From Bernardetia sp. (GTDB lineage: Bacteria > Bacteroidota > Bacteroidia > Cytophagales > Bernardetiaceae), in contig JAHDBD010000003.1 in assembly GCA_020630575.1 (NCBI GenBank), positions 124,001 through 188,000 of the forward strand: a stretch of 64,000 bases of DNA, given 5' to 3'. Position 1 is the stretch's first letter; the number at the start of each line of letters is the position of its first letter. Shown here piece by piece: positions 17,056-26,460 of the stretch. The notes under the pieces are model-generated. The model was given only the letters and a program-made list of their open reading frames with translations. It had not been told where the DNA came from and did not search any database. The position numbers were made by a program, and so were the translations under genes.

Positions 17056-17407
17056 GCTAACAAAATCAACATAAACAGTTCTCTTGTAAGTAAAAATTGT
17101 CTTTATGCAATAAACAATTTAATTATTTGCAATAAAAATTAATCAAAGGTATTTTTTAAGAATAAAATTTGGTGTTTATCTGTTAATATAAACTATTGTA
17201 CTGCTTGGATTTAAATTAATTGTGCAATAGAATAATCAATTTAGTCAATTAGTTTTGTTTTCCAAGTAAAAAAGAGGTAATTATTTCATGTGATTAATGC
17301 AATTAATTATATAAGTCTATTTGTATCTTCAAAATGTACCTAAATTTGCACTCTTATTTCTTTAAATGAAAAAATATCCCCTTAGATTAGAGAATTAATA
17401 AAAAGTT
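17056..17407. other. 352-bp intergenic region
   Basis: Very AT-rich, with no coding frame or RNA gene seen. It contains one good promoter candidate for the downstream gene (17320-17348) and a short inverted repeat GTTTAT...ATAAAC near 17172. Confidence 0.5.
17320..17348 (+). promoter_or_regulatory. Candidate promoter of the STAS-like gene
   Basis: -33 element TTTG at 17320-17323 and perfect -7 box TAAATTTG at 17341-17348, with a 17-bp gap (usual 19-21). Predicted leader of about 50 nt. Confidence 0.45.
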
Positions 17408-17818
17408 ATGTACATGTTCCCCTACTCAAACTTAAGCACTATCGATTATGACAATGAAAATGATTTTCTTTTATTTAACATGAAAGGAAATATGAATTTT
17501 GAAGAATACAAAAATTATTTTTTTGATATTCTTAAAGCTGCTAAAGAATATAATTGTAGGCATTGGATTTATGATTTATCAGAATTTGAATATGACTCTT
17601 TACAAGCTAGAATATGGCAGGTTTCTGTTTTTTTACCAAAATGTTTTAGAGAATTAAATCAAGAAATAATAATAGCTATGATTCCCCCTCCTAATCCTAT
17701 ACATAGAATGGGAATTAAGACAGCCCTAAAAGCAACTGATATGATGAACTATCCTTATCAACTAAGTTATTTCTCTACTCTTGAAAAAGCTAAAGACTGG
17801 ACTTTGAGTAAAAAATAA
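17408..17818 (+). CDS. SpoIIAA/STAS-like small protein (hypothetical)
   Basis: 136 residues, soluble. The order is strand-strand (STIDYDNENDFLLFNMKGNM), helix (FEEYKNYFFDILKAAKEY), strand (HWIYDLSEF), helix and strand (IIIAMIPPP). It is the alternating alpha/beta pattern of SpoIIAA/STAS-like proteins common in Cytophagales. No phosphorylatable DS motif could be assigned. Converges on crtZ with 9 bp between. Confidence 0.6.
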   Translation: MYMFPYSNLSTIDYDNENDFLLFNMKGNMNFEEYKNYFFDILKAAKEYNCRHWIYDLSEFEYDSLQARIWQVSVFLPKCFRELNQEIIIAMIPPPNPIHRMGIKTALKATDMMNYPYQLSYFSTLEKAKDWTLSKK

Positions 17819-17827
17819 GCAGTAAAA

Positions 17828-18286
17828 TTAGTTGTTTTTATCATATTTTTTTGGCGCATACAAAAAACCGTATGCTTCTGAGTCATTTTTTTTATGAGAA
17901 CGATGATGAACACCATGTGCCCTAACAATGCGTTTGAGATATGCGTTTTTGACTTTGATTTTTATAAACGGAATTCTGTTATGTGTCAAAATGTCATGAA
18001 AAATAGCGTACATTATTCCATAAAGTGAAATTCCTATTCCCAAGGCTAATAAAATATTCCATTTGGGATAGGTAATTCCTACAATAATCATTACCATAGA
18101 TTGAACTGAAAAAATAACAGCAAAAATATCATTTACTTCTAGAGTATGATTATGATTGGTATGATGAGATTTGTGTAAAAACCACAAAAAACCGTGCATA
18201 ATATACTTGTGTGTAAACCAAGCCACACCTTCCATAAAAATAGCTGTAAGAATACTAACGCAGATAATTTGCCAAAGAGATAACAT
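17828..18286 (-). CDS. crtZ: Beta-carotene hydroxylase (CrtZ type)
   Basis: 152 residues, four hydrophobic helices, fatty-acid-hydroxylase superfamily. His boxes: HKYIMH (26-31), HKSHH (38-42), HDILTH (about 96-101) and HGVHH (about 124-128), all with the spacing of bacterial CrtZ. It adds hydroxyl groups to the ionone rings of carotenoids, giving zeaxanthin-type pigments. No other crt genes lie in the window, so the rest of the pathway is elsewhere. Length is normal. Confidence 0.9.
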   Translation of the reverse strand: MLSLWQIICVSILTAIFMEGVAWFTHKYIMHGFLWFLHKSHHTNHNHTLEVNDIFAVIFSVQSMVMIIVGITYPKWNILLALGIGISLYGIMYAIFHDILTHNRIPFIKIKVKNAYLKRIVRAHGVHHRSHKKNDSEAYGFLYAPKKYDKNN

Positions 18287-18354
18287 CAGATAAGTTGTGA
18301 GTTATAAATTGTGAGTTCTGAATTGAAATGCAATTTCATTTTTGAAATTACTAG

Positions 18355-18467
18355 ATTAATACCTTGTAACATAAATTATTTTGTGTAAAACAGGGTTAAA
18401 ACCCTGTTCAATTTAATTCTGCCATTGTCGGTAAAATACAAACAAACTTATATTACAAGGTATTAAT
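18355..18467. mobile_element. MITE-like 113-bp element with 20-bp terminal inverted repeats
   Basis: The ends at 18355-18374 and 18448-18467 are inverted copies with 19 of 20 matches (ATTAATACCTTGTAACATAA on the left). Inside lies a perfect hairpin ACAGGG...CCCTGT at about 18390-18407. No coding capacity. It sits between crtZ and lptD, both minus strand. No target-site duplication could be fixed by eye, so a large structured terminator is the alternative. Confidence 0.5.
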
Positions 18468-18601
18468 AACTTTTGTTTTAAAAATAAGGTTTTCATTAAT
18501 TTCAATTTTGTGATTTCTCATTGCATTTACATCTAAATTGCTTTCTGATGTATAGTAACTTCATCAATTCTACCTTATAAAACTAGACTTTTAAATTGGT
18601 T

Positions 18602-21274
18602 TTAGCGTCTATCTCTCCAGTTATTTCTACGGTTAAGTTTCAAATCCTGTAATAAACTAGATTTTACACGCAAATCAAGAGAGTAACCACGACGGAAACC
18701 AACTGGTGTCCAACTTACACGAAGCTCCCAGCAATGTAAATCTCTATGAATATTAAAAGTAGCATCTGAAAATGTATTTAGTTCTAAATCATAGCTAGCA
18801 TTATAGGCTACCTTCCATTTTGGTGTAACACTCACATCTCCATTAAAAGATAAGTTTTGGCTAGCATTTCCTTCTATCAATCCTGTACGAGAATAATTCC
18901 AATTATAACTCACACTTATTGTCCAAGGTACATCAAAATCTACATACAAATTTCTATTCTGATTAATAAAATCTAAATCGGCTTGCGAAATAGCCTGACT
19001 ACTTGCCTCCTCTTCATTATCACTCTTAAAACCATCTGCTGATAAAGAAGTATTCAAAGAAATAGCTAATGTACTTAGTGTTCCTAGACTTGCGCCTTCT
19101 GTCCAAGCATATCTATCTATTTTTCTTTGTGTCAAGACTAAATTAGTTAGTGTATCTCTAGTTAGAGCTTGATAGGTGTAAGGATCAATCGCTCCTCTGA
19201 CATTGATACCAATCTTGTTTTTAAATAATGATGTTCTTAGATTGACATTGATATTTCCTAAATTAAAAGAATCTGCTGCTAAATTATAAGACGATGAAAA
19301 GTCAAAGCTATCTAATAACTTACGTTTTTCATCTTTTCCTTCCTTTGTTTCTACTTTTGCTTCTAAAGTATTACGCAATGAAAAAGAAACTGTTCCAGAT
19401 TCTCCAGTTGAGGGAGAGCCATAAAGCCCAGTCATACGAGCAATACGCTGCGTTCGTCCATCTTCATTTACTTGTACTTCTTGATAAAAACCAAAACGAG
19501 GGTCGCTAAAATCAGGCTGATAACTCAGTGAAATAGTTGGAATCATAGTATGACGCAATGCTTTAAACTTTTGACTTTTAAATAAAAAAGTAGAGTAAAA
19601 AGTAGTTGTGAAATCTACTGAGGCATTGTAAGAGTAAAACTGTGAAATTCCTTGATTAACAATTGTTCTGACAGTATCTTTTTGTGTCCATTCATAGGAA
19701 TTACTACTTCCATAAATAACTTGAGTAAAGTTAGCACTAGGATTCATTTTGAAATAACGTAGAAAAGTAACCGAAGTAGAAAGAGGAACTGAATGTTTTA
19801 ATCCCCATTGCAAATTATCTAGTATTTCAGGCAAATTATCCATATCAAAAGCAAGAGTATCAGATGCTCTACGTTGGTCTGAAGGGATTTTGAAATTGCC
19901 TTTTATATTGTTTGTAAGTAAATTAGAAATCTTTGCTTGCCCATCCAAACGATAAGAAAAACCAAGTTGAGCTAATGGAGATTGAGAATTTTTGACCAGC
20001 TTTCGAAGTGGAAAAATACGATTCATACTTAAGTTAGCTTGTGGCGAAATGTTTGTAATCTTAGATTGTAAGTTTTGGTCATGTCTTAGACTTCCTGAAA
20101 ATACAAAAGGTGTTCCTGTAAATGTTTTATTATAGTTGATACCTGAATTTACAGAAGCCTGTGTATAATCATTTGGGTTAAATGAGTTTCGTTCATTAAA
20201 TTGAGAAGTCATAATATTGACATTAGCAGAAAAAGAAGAAGAACCTCTTGATTTTGGATTGTGTGACCAAGTAAGACGAAAATCATTACTACTACTCTCA
20301 TCAATTCCTCGTTCTTGCGCTCTAATAGTATTCATTCTAAAGTCAAAATTACCAGTATAATAATAGCGTTTTGCATAACGACTACGAAGAGAAGCACCAT
20401 AAACACCCTTTGAATAGGCTTCTCCCAAGAAAGTAAGGTCAATATGGTCGCTAATGGCCCAATAATATCCACCGTCTCTCAAATAAAAACCACGCTCTTG
20501 TGTTTCTCCATAACTAGGAATAATTATTCCCGAACTACGAGTTTTTGGAATAGGTAAAAGTCCGAATGGAAAACCAACTGGCGTTGGAATATCCATTATT
20601 TCTAGCTGAAAAGGACCTGTAATGATTTGTTTGTTTTCTATTACCTTTAATTTTTTCGAACGAATACGAAAGTGAGGATGAGAAGTATTAGTACAGGTTG
20701 TATACGAGCCTTCAACGCCATTAAAATTACCTTCAGCATCACGCTTTCCAGTTTCTAAAAGTAAAAATCCTTCTCCTTCTTTTTTTACAATATCAGTTAC
20801 AATAGCTCTTTCGCTCACAAAATTATACCTTATTTTTTTTGCTTTATATTCGTCATCTCCTTGTTTGAAAATAGGTGTTTCGGTTAGTCCTCCCAATGAA
20901 TCTTTTAATCCTATGGCTGTCAGTTCGTTTGTATTCCAGTCTAAAGTAATATTATCTGATTTTAAATTAATGTTGGTATAATCAATTTCAGATTTTGTGT
21001 AAAGAATAATTTTTTGGGTTTTGAAGTCATATTTTATCGAATCAGTAGCCGAATAAGTTACAATATCGGTAAAGTCTCCACTTGCAGCAGGACGATTTAC
21101 TGTATCACTTTCTTCTAAGTCAATAGAATCAAGAACAGCTTGTTGTTTCAATTCATTGAGTTTGTTTAAGCTATCCAATGAGATAGTAAGAGGTTTTATA
21201 TCTTGACCATAAGCTGATGAGCCAAAAAATAAGGCAAGAAGGCAACAGAAAACAAATAAAATTCTAAAACGCAT
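18602..21274 (-). CDS. lptD: LPS assembly outer-membrane protein LptD-like
   Basis: 890 residues with a signal peptide (about 1-23, ending SSAYGQ). The N-terminal third is an OstA/LptA-type beta-jellyroll (SIKYDFKTQKIILYTKSEIDY, DNITLDWNTNELTA). The rest is a large beta-barrel with many short aromatic strands, as in LptD, which inserts lipopolysaccharide in the outer leaflet. The conserved Pro-rich turn GLLPIPKTRSSGIIIPSYGE marks the start of the barrel domain. The paired Cys residues of the enterobacterial form are not obvious, as is usual in Bacteroidota. LptE was not seen. Confidence 0.85.
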   Translation of the reverse strand: MRFRILFVFCCLLALFFGSSAYGQDIKPLTISLDSLNKLNELKQQAVLDSIDLEESDTVNRPAASGDFTDIVTYSATDSIKYDFKTQKIILYTKSEIDYTNINLKSDNITLDWNTNELTAIGLKDSLGGLTETPIFKQGDDEYKAKKIRYNFVSERAIVTDIVKKEGEGFLLLETGKRDAEGNFNGVEGSYTTCTNTSHPHFRIRSKKLKVIENKQIITGPFQLEIMDIPTPVGFPFGLLPIPKTRSSGIIIPSYGETQERGFYLRDGGYYWAISDHIDLTFLGEAYSKGVYGASLRSRYAKRYYYTGNFDFRMNTIRAQERGIDESSSNDFRLTWSHNPKSRGSSSFSANVNIMTSQFNERNSFNPNDYTQASVNSGINYNKTFTGTPFVFSGSLRHDQNLQSKITNISPQANLSMNRIFPLRKLVKNSQSPLAQLGFSYRLDGQAKISNLLTNNIKGNFKIPSDQRRASDTLAFDMDNLPEILDNLQWGLKHSVPLSTSVTFLRYFKMNPSANFTQVIYGSSNSYEWTQKDTVRTIVNQGISQFYSYNASVDFTTTFYSTFLFKSQKFKALRHTMIPTISLSYQPDFSDPRFGFYQEVQVNEDGRTQRIARMTGLYGSPSTGESGTVSFSLRNTLEAKVETKEGKDEKRKLLDSFDFSSSYNLAADSFNLGNINVNLRTSLFKNKIGINVRGAIDPYTYQALTRDTLTNLVLTQRKIDRYAWTEGASLGTLSTLAISLNTSLSADGFKSDNEEEASSQAISQADLDFINQNRNLYVDFDVPWTISVSYNWNYSRTGLIEGNASQNLSFNGDVSVTPKWKVAYNASYDLELNTFSDATFNIHRDLHCWELRVSWTPVGFRRGYSLDLRVKSSLLQDLKLNRRNNWRDRR

Positions 21275-21643
21275 AAAACTGTAAAATAGATAAATCAGAA
21301 AGGAAAAAGATAAGTTCTTTTGTTGTGTGAGTTTTGAGCATGTAAAAATACATCAAAAAGACGGTGCAAAGGTAGCAAATGCAATGCTTTTACTCTATTT
21401 TAACTGCAATTTAATAGTATTTAATTCTTTAAATTTTCTCCTTTTAGCTTTTTTAGACAAAAAAGCCTTTTATTTAAAAAATTTAAGGGGAAATTAACTC
21501 TATTTTCTTTGTGATTATTCGTATCAAAATTACGATATAACATAGATGATAAAACAATTTACTTCAAAAAACCTTTATAAACTGTAAAATATATTTTCAT
21601 AATTTAACTGTTCATTCATTTTTTAATCTTACCTTATTACTTT
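21275..21643. other. 369-bp divergent region lptD/mscS
   Basis: A perfect -7 box serves lptD on the minus strand (21374-21367). On the plus side no matching box was found for the channel gene. The region is AT-rich with no hairpin of note and no small coding frame. Confidence 0.5.
21367..21374 (-). promoter_or_regulatory. -7 promoter box for lptD
   Basis: Read on the minus strand: TACCTTTG, an exact TAnnTTTG match. It lies 93 bp before the lptD start. The -33 element is weak. Confidence 0.5.
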
Positions 21644-22669
21644 ATGCTCTTACAATTTTTATTACAAGTTCAAGATACAACAGCTACAACTGCAAAAGGA
21701 CAAATTGATTTATTGACAAAAGGCTATAATACACTTGTTGATAAACTTATAGGCTGGTTTGAAGCTCTTGCTGCTGCACTTCCAAATTTTATATTGGCAA
21801 TTGTTGTTTTATTGGCTTTTTATTTTTTAGCTAAAGGGGCAAAATCATTAATCAATAAAGTACTTTCAAAATGGGTAGATAATAAAAATTTACTTGATTT
21901 AGCCTCACAGATTTTATTTACAATTATTATTTTAGTAGGAATGTTCTTTGCTTTGGGCGTTCTTAACCTTGACAAAACAGTTACTTCACTTTTGGCTGGT
22001 GCTGGTGTAATTGGTCTTGCACTTAGTTTTGCTTTTCAAGATTTGGCTACTAATTTTGTTTCAGGGGTTTTTATTACAATTCAAAAACCATTGCGTGTTG
22101 GAGACTTGGTAGAAACAAATGATTATACAGGAATTGTAAAGAGAATTGGTCTGAGAGCGATTGATATTGAAGATTTTAATGGACGTTATATTATTATCCC
22201 TTCAAAAGAAGTTTTTCAAAATCCATTAGTTAATTATAACGAGACAAAATATAGAAGAATTAATCTTTCTGTAGGAGTATCGTATGGAGACAATATGAAG
22301 GAGGTCAGAAAACTTTTATATAACACTGTAAAAGCTGTAAAAGAAGTAAGTACCTCTCACGCTGATGTTAGAATTGATTTTGATGGTTTTGGTGATAGTT
22401 CTATCAATTTTATAGCTCGTTTTTTTATTGATAAAAGTGATGAAAAATCATATAAAATAGCCGAAGTAGAAGTTGCAACTGCCATAAAAGAAGCCTTTGA
22501 TGCAAATGATATTATGATTCCATTCCCTATTCGTACATTGGATTTTGGAATACGTGGAGGCGAAAAGCTCAATGAAGTTTTTACGCTCAATGATGAAAAT
22601 AAAGAAAATGGCAAGAAACAGAAACAGAACGAGAATGAAAAACAAGCAAATAACAAAAATCAAAACTAA
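21644..22669 (+). CDS. Small-conductance mechanosensitive channel (MscS family)
   Basis: 341 residues with three membrane helices (about 45-65, 85-105, 110-135). The pore helix and hinge show the Gly/Ala pattern GAGVIGLALSFAFQDLATNFVSG, followed by the beta domain GDLVETNDYTGIVKRIGLRA and the C-terminal alpha/beta domain. The tail is Lys/Asn/Glu-rich and disordered (about 315-341). It releases solutes through the inner membrane on hypo-osmotic shock. Single gene. Confidence 0.93.
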   Translation: MLLQFLLQVQDTTATTAKGQIDLLTKGYNTLVDKLIGWFEALAAALPNFILAIVVLLAFYFLAKGAKSLINKVLSKWVDNKNLLDLASQILFTIIILVGMFFALGVLNLDKTVTSLLAGAGVIGLALSFAFQDLATNFVSGVFITIQKPLRVGDLVETNDYTGIVKRIGLRAIDIEDFNGRYIIIPSKEVFQNPLVNYNETKYRRINLSVGVSYGDNMKEVRKLLYNTVKAVKEVSTSHADVRIDFDGFGDSSINFIARFFIDKSDEKSYKIAEVEVATAIKEAFDANDIMIPFPIRTLDFGIRGGEKLNEVFTLNDENKENGKKQKQNENEKQANNKNQN

Positions 22670-22759
22670 TTTTTGAGTTCTCAAAGATTATTATCTGTTG
22701 GTGGTGGGTGAGATTTTCACAATGGCAAAAAATTAGTTGCATAATAATAAAAATCACAA

Positions 22760-23182
22760 TTAATTCGGAATATTTGTGTCCTCAATAGATTTAAAATCCT
22801 CCTTGTTTATGTTCCATATTTGATTACAAAATTCTAATAAGTCCTCTATATCATAAAAGCCAAATTTTTTATAATCAGATATTTGATTATTAAACTCCCA
22901 TAAATCATCTATTCCAACCAAACCTATATAAGTTTGTAATTTATATAAAAATAATGTTGAATCTGGTATTGGTTTGTTTATTAATTTGATACATTCTCCT
23001 AAGTGTGAGTTATCTAGACAGTCTATTTTTATCAAATGTTCCAACAAAGCTTTATCATATTCACAAACATGAATTTCAAAGAACCTTATCTGACCATTTA
23101 AGCTAATTTCACAGTAGTGTCCTCTCATTTCAATATGAAGTCCTTTTTTCTTTCCTACTGTATTTATAAGCAACTTATTCAT
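22760..23182 (-). CDS. Hypothetical protein, 140 residues
   Basis: No family recognised. Soluble, acidic C-terminal half rich in Ile/Asp/Glu, five Cys residues (positions about 28, 40, 55, 64 and 118). It begins with a short beta-rich part (LINTVGKKKGLHIEMRGHYCEISL) and turns helical. It follows the kinase-fold gene 23204-24220 by 21 bp on the same strand and is probably co-transcribed with it. Confidence 0.5.
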   Translation of the reverse strand: MNKLLINTVGKKKGLHIEMRGHYCEISLNGQIRFFEIHVCEYDKALLEHLIKIDCLDNSHLGECIKLINKPIPDSTLFLYKLQTYIGLVGIDDLWEFNNQISDYKKFGFYDIEDLLEFCNQIWNINKEDFKSIEDTNIPN

Positions 23183-23203
23183 AATTATTTAATTAAAGAA
23201 ATA

Positions 23204-24220
23204 TTAAAAAAGCATTTCCAAGCTAGTTTGCAAAACACTTCCCATATTTCTTGCTTTCAAAAACTTATCATTTTTATAAAAATCAGCTAATTCTTCTCTA
23301 AGCTGAATTACATTTTCTTTTGGCGAAATAGGTTCTTTTCGCATCGCTTTCAATAAATCTTTTACTGAATGTAACGATGCTTTTATTCGTTGTGCCATAA
23401 GCGAACGCTCTTCTTTTTGGTATTGCTGAACGGTGGCAGGTGTCATCATATCAATTCCCAACTGAATAATCGGATTATTTTCTTTGAAATATTGAGGCAT
23501 ATAGACAATTCTGCGTCCTTCGAAAGACTGCTGATCAAAATCTATGGCACGGATTCGATAATGTACTTCCTCAAAATCAGGTGTAATATCAATCACAAAA
23601 TTATTGGAGTGCATATCTCCCAAAAGACGAACAAAACAACGCTCATTAAACTTTACAAACTCTTTTGCCAAACGAATTTTATTAAATTCTAGGTCTTTTA
23701 ATCTTTCCTTTATAAATTGATATCCAGGGATTCCTGCAATATGTTCTTCTATAAGAGTCTGTTTATGAACCAAGTAATTTATTCTATTTGGCGAAATCAT
23801 ATCTTCCAATTCTAATCCATAGACACGAGAAGCATCAGCTTGTTTGATATAATAATAATCAAAATTATCATTGATTTGATTTACAATTCGGACACGAAAC
23901 GGCTTTGTATTTCCATACGAACACAAATCTACTCTATCGATATACAAATGTTGCATTACCGAAAGGTCGCCATCTGCTTTTAGCATGGCATAGATTTTTT
24001 TTAAGCCATCATAGATTTCTTTCATGTCTTCTGAGGCATAAAAAACAGTTAGCCACAGCGTATCTTCGCCTTTTTTGTCGTACAAATTTATCGAACTTGT
24101 AAAACGAGTAAGGTCAGAATAAGAAACAGGAATATCAATTTCTTTTTTATACTCTATCAAAAATTTACGCAATGGCTCATTGATAGGATAAATTATTTTT
24201 TTCTTCTTTATTAGTGTCAT
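23204..24220 (-). CDS. Unannotated kinase-fold (APH-like) protein
   Basis: 338 residues, soluble. I do not know the family, but the second half has the core of a protein-kinase/aminoglycoside-phosphotransferase active site. RLLGDMHSNNFVI (198-210) corresponds to the catalytic loop HGDxHxxN (Asp202, Asn207). IRAIDFDQQSF (223-233) is the metal-binding DFD motif (Asp227). YYIKQADA (123-130) has a Lys in the position of the ATP-contact Lys. EEHIAGIPG (158-166) resembles the hinge. So an ATP-dependent small-molecule kinase is likely; the substrate is unknown. It heads a two-gene unit with 22760-23182. Confidence 0.65.
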   Translation of the reverse strand: MTLIKKKKIIYPINEPLRKFLIEYKKEIDIPVSYSDLTRFTSSINLYDKKGEDTLWLTVFYASEDMKEIYDGLKKIYAMLKADGDLSVMQHLYIDRVDLCSYGNTKPFRVRIVNQINDNFDYYYIKQADASRVYGLELEDMISPNRINYLVHKQTLIEEHIAGIPGYQFIKERLKDLEFNKIRLAKEFVKFNERCFVRLLGDMHSNNFVIDITPDFEEVHYRIRAIDFDQQSFEGRRIVYMPQYFKENNPIIQLGIDMMTPATVQQYQKEERSLMAQRIKASLHSVKDLLKAMRKEPISPKENVIQLREELADFYKNDKFLKARNMGSVLQTSLEMLF

Positions 24221-24226
24221 ATAAAT

Positions 24227-24261
24227 AAATTTAGAAGTCAGATTTTAGAAGGTAGAATGAA
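24227..24261. repeat. 35-bp dispersed repeat, copy A
   Basis: Matches 42011-42045 at 32 of 35 positions, same strand; both copies begin AAATTTAGAAGT. Located between recO and the kinase-fold gene. Confidence 0.65.
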
Positions 24262-24306
24262 TACAAATTTAGAGTCATTGAAATTTAATGCTCACTGTTT
24301 ACTGAT

Positions 24307-24999
24307 TCAATCTTCTTCAAAAATTTCTTTCAGAACAGTCAGCGAACGAATATATCCAAAATCTTCTAAATGATTTCTGTAAAAAGCTAAAATCCAATAT
24401 AAAAACATTCTTCTCATTTTTCCATTCATAGGCAAATAATCGGTGTACTCTAGTTTCATAAGTGCATTTACATAATCGGTTGTCATTTTATTGACTTCAA
24501 ATTGAGGAGGTTCTAATTCAAAAAATGCTTCTGCTGAATCTATTCCAAAACCCAAAAAAGGAATTAATTTTAATAAAAATTGAATGTGGAAATTTTCATA
24601 TTCTGTTTCTACATCATCTAAAAAAATCATACTTTTTAATAGAAAATTAAACAGTTCTTCGTTTGCTCCTTCTTCTTGTAAGGCTTTCCTAAGAATTTCT
24701 GTCAAAAATAAAGCAATACTAGATTTTTTTGGCTCAAAAGGAAGGCTTCTAAAAGGATGATCAATGGAAGAATCTGAAATACGCAATAATCCTTTGTTTT
24801 CTTTATAATAAATTACTAAATCTAAAATAGTGAGAGGTTGATAAAGAGCCATTTTTCGTGCGCTTGTTTTGCTTTTTTGTCGCACTCCGTTTATGATATA
24901 AGAATTTAAGCCGAATTTTTTGGTGAATATTCGGCAAACGATAGAAGTTTCGCTATATCTTGTAAATCCTAAAACGATTCCTTGTGTTTTTTCTAACAT
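24307..24999 (-). CDS. recO: DNA repair protein RecO
   Basis: 230 residues. The N-terminal OB fold begins with KTQGIVLGFTRYSETSIVCRIFTKKFG (4-30), the standard RecO opening, and NGVRQKSKTSARKMALYQPL (37-56) follows. The rest is helical. RecO loads RecA with RecF/RecR during gap repair. The zinc Cys set found in some RecO proteins is missing here, as is common in Bacteroidota. The start codon lies directly behind a -7 box, so the mRNA is nearly leaderless. Confidence 0.92.
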   Translation of the reverse strand: MLEKTQGIVLGFTRYSETSIVCRIFTKKFGLNSYIINGVRQKSKTSARKMALYQPLTILDLVIYYKENKGLLRISDSSIDHPFRSLPFEPKKSSIALFLTEILRKALQEEGANEELFNFLLKSMIFLDDVETEYENFHIQFLLKLIPFLGFGIDSAEAFFELEPPQFEVNKMTTDYVNALMKLEYTDYLPMNGKMRRMFLYWILAFYRNHLEDFGYIRSLTVLKEIFEED

Positions 25000-25003
25000 G
25001 AAA

Positions 25004-25011
25004 CAAAATTA
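25004..25011 (-). promoter_or_regulatory. -7 promoter box abutting the recO start
   Basis: Read on the minus strand: TAATTTTG, an exact consensus. Only four bases separate it from the ATG at 24999, so transcription would start at or very near the start codon. Confidence 0.5.
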
Positions 25012-25076
25012 TAAAATGATTTTTCTGATTTAATTATTCGCTATTTGGTAATTATTTGTAAGTTACGTTTTGTTTT

Positions 25077-26453
25077 ATGAGAAAAAAATGCGTTTTTAGT
25101 AAAGCTAATAGCAAAACTACTACTTTTTCTATTTTAGTAAAATCTATTTTCTTTAAAATATCCTACACACAAATAATTTCTATTTTTACTACTACTGTGC
25201 AAAAACTTGAATATAAATTTTTCTTTTTTATTCCTCTCTTGTCTTTCTTATTTTTTATAGGAAATTCGACTTTTGTTTTTGCGCAAAATGATATTTATCA
25301 ACACCATACACATCAAGAAGGAGAACGAATTCATTTAGAGTTTTTAGAAAATACACAGTCAAAAAATAGCTTTGATAAGCTTAGTATTTATGAAATAGAA
25401 AAACTAACTACTTATTTTGTTCCTATCCAATCCATGTATTTGAATCTTGGCTTTGAAGAAAATGCACAATGGATTCGTGTCAAGATTCCTCCTCATGTAG
25501 AGAATGAAATTTTTTATTTAGAACTAGAATATCCATTATTAGATAGTGTTTCACTTTTTTATAAAGATACCATTTCTGATTCGTGGCAGGTCAAACATAG
25601 TGGCGATATGTTGCCATTTTATCAAAGAGATATTAATTATCACAATCTAATTTTCAAGATTCCCGTTTCAAAGGACAGTGTTTCGTATTATTTCCGTGTC
25701 AAAACAAAAGGTAGTTTGCAAGTTTCGGTAAAGCTGTGGAATGAGAATAATTTGTTTGAGGAAATATTAGGTGAACAGTTTGTTTTTGGAGGTCTTTTTG
25801 GAATTTTTATGGTTTTGGCAGCTTATGGATTTCTGATTGGAAGCCTTCTCAAAACTCGTTCTTACTTATACTATGCTATGTTAGTGCTTTCAGCAGCCCT
25901 TTTTTTGTCCGTTTTTAATGGTTATGCATTTCAATATTTGTGGGCAACTGCACCTGATTGGGGAAATCAAGCTTTGCCTTTTAGCATTGGAGTTCTTACT
26001 GTTTCAGCACTTAATTTTACACAGCTTTTTCTACTTACCCGAAAACATGCTCCTGTTTTACAAAAACTAATGCAATTTTCTTCTCTCATTGGGGGTATTG
26101 TAGCAAGTATTGTGTTTATAGGATATTATAATCTTCTTACTCAAATTGTAGTTGGCAATGCTGTTTTTGCTGCTAGTTTAGTTCTTTATACGGCTGTTAT
26201 TACTCGTGCTAGAGGTTTTGCTTATTCTCGTTTTGTAGTTTCAGGTTCGTATCTTTTTTCTATCGGTATTTTACTTGGTGTTTTGAAATCTTTTGGAATT
26301 GTAGATACTACTTTTATTACTAAACACGGAATAGAACTAGGTACAGTTTTTTATCTTTTATTATGTGCTGTTTCCTTAAATGACCGTTATACACTTCAAA
26401 AAAATACTAAAAAGGAAGAGACAGAAGACACAGAACAAGAATATAAAAAATAG
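25077..26453 (+). CDS. 7TMR-DISM receptor without output domain
   Basis: 458 residues. A hydrophobic signal-like stretch is at about 48-69 (FFFFIPLLSFLFFIGNSTFVFAQ), a 7TMR-DISMED2 periplasmic sensor domain follows (about 80-225; EENAQWIRVKIPP, YYFRVKTKGSLQVSVKLW), and then seven membrane helices (about 233-435) with a short charged tail. In most relatives the tail carries a histidine kinase, GGDEF or adenylate cyclase domain; here it ends after about 20 residues. The N-terminus is unusually long before the signal peptide, and there is no other ATG, so a non-ATG start near 25200 is possible. It may sense carbohydrate-type ligands and signal through a partner. Confidence 0.8.
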   Translation: MRKKCVFSKANSKTTTFSILVKSIFFKISYTQIISIFTTTVQKLEYKFFFFIPLLSFLFFIGNSTFVFAQNDIYQHHTHQEGERIHLEFLENTQSKNSFDKLSIYEIEKLTTYFVPIQSMYLNLGFEENAQWIRVKIPPHVENEIFYLELEYPLLDSVSLFYKDTISDSWQVKHSGDMLPFYQRDINYHNLIFKIPVSKDSVSYYFRVKTKGSLQVSVKLWNENNLFEEILGEQFVFGGLFGIFMVLAAYGFLIGSLLKTRSYLYYAMLVLSAALFLSVFNGYAFQYLWATAPDWGNQALPFSIGVLTVSALNFTQLFLLTRKHAPVLQKLMQFSSLIGGIVASIVFIGYYNLLTQIVVGNAVFAASLVLYTAVITRARGFAYSRFVVSGSYLFSIGILLGVLKSFGIVDTTFITKHGIELGTVFYLLLCAVSLNDRYTLQKNTKKEETEDTEQEYKK

Positions 26454-26460
26454 TAAAAAG

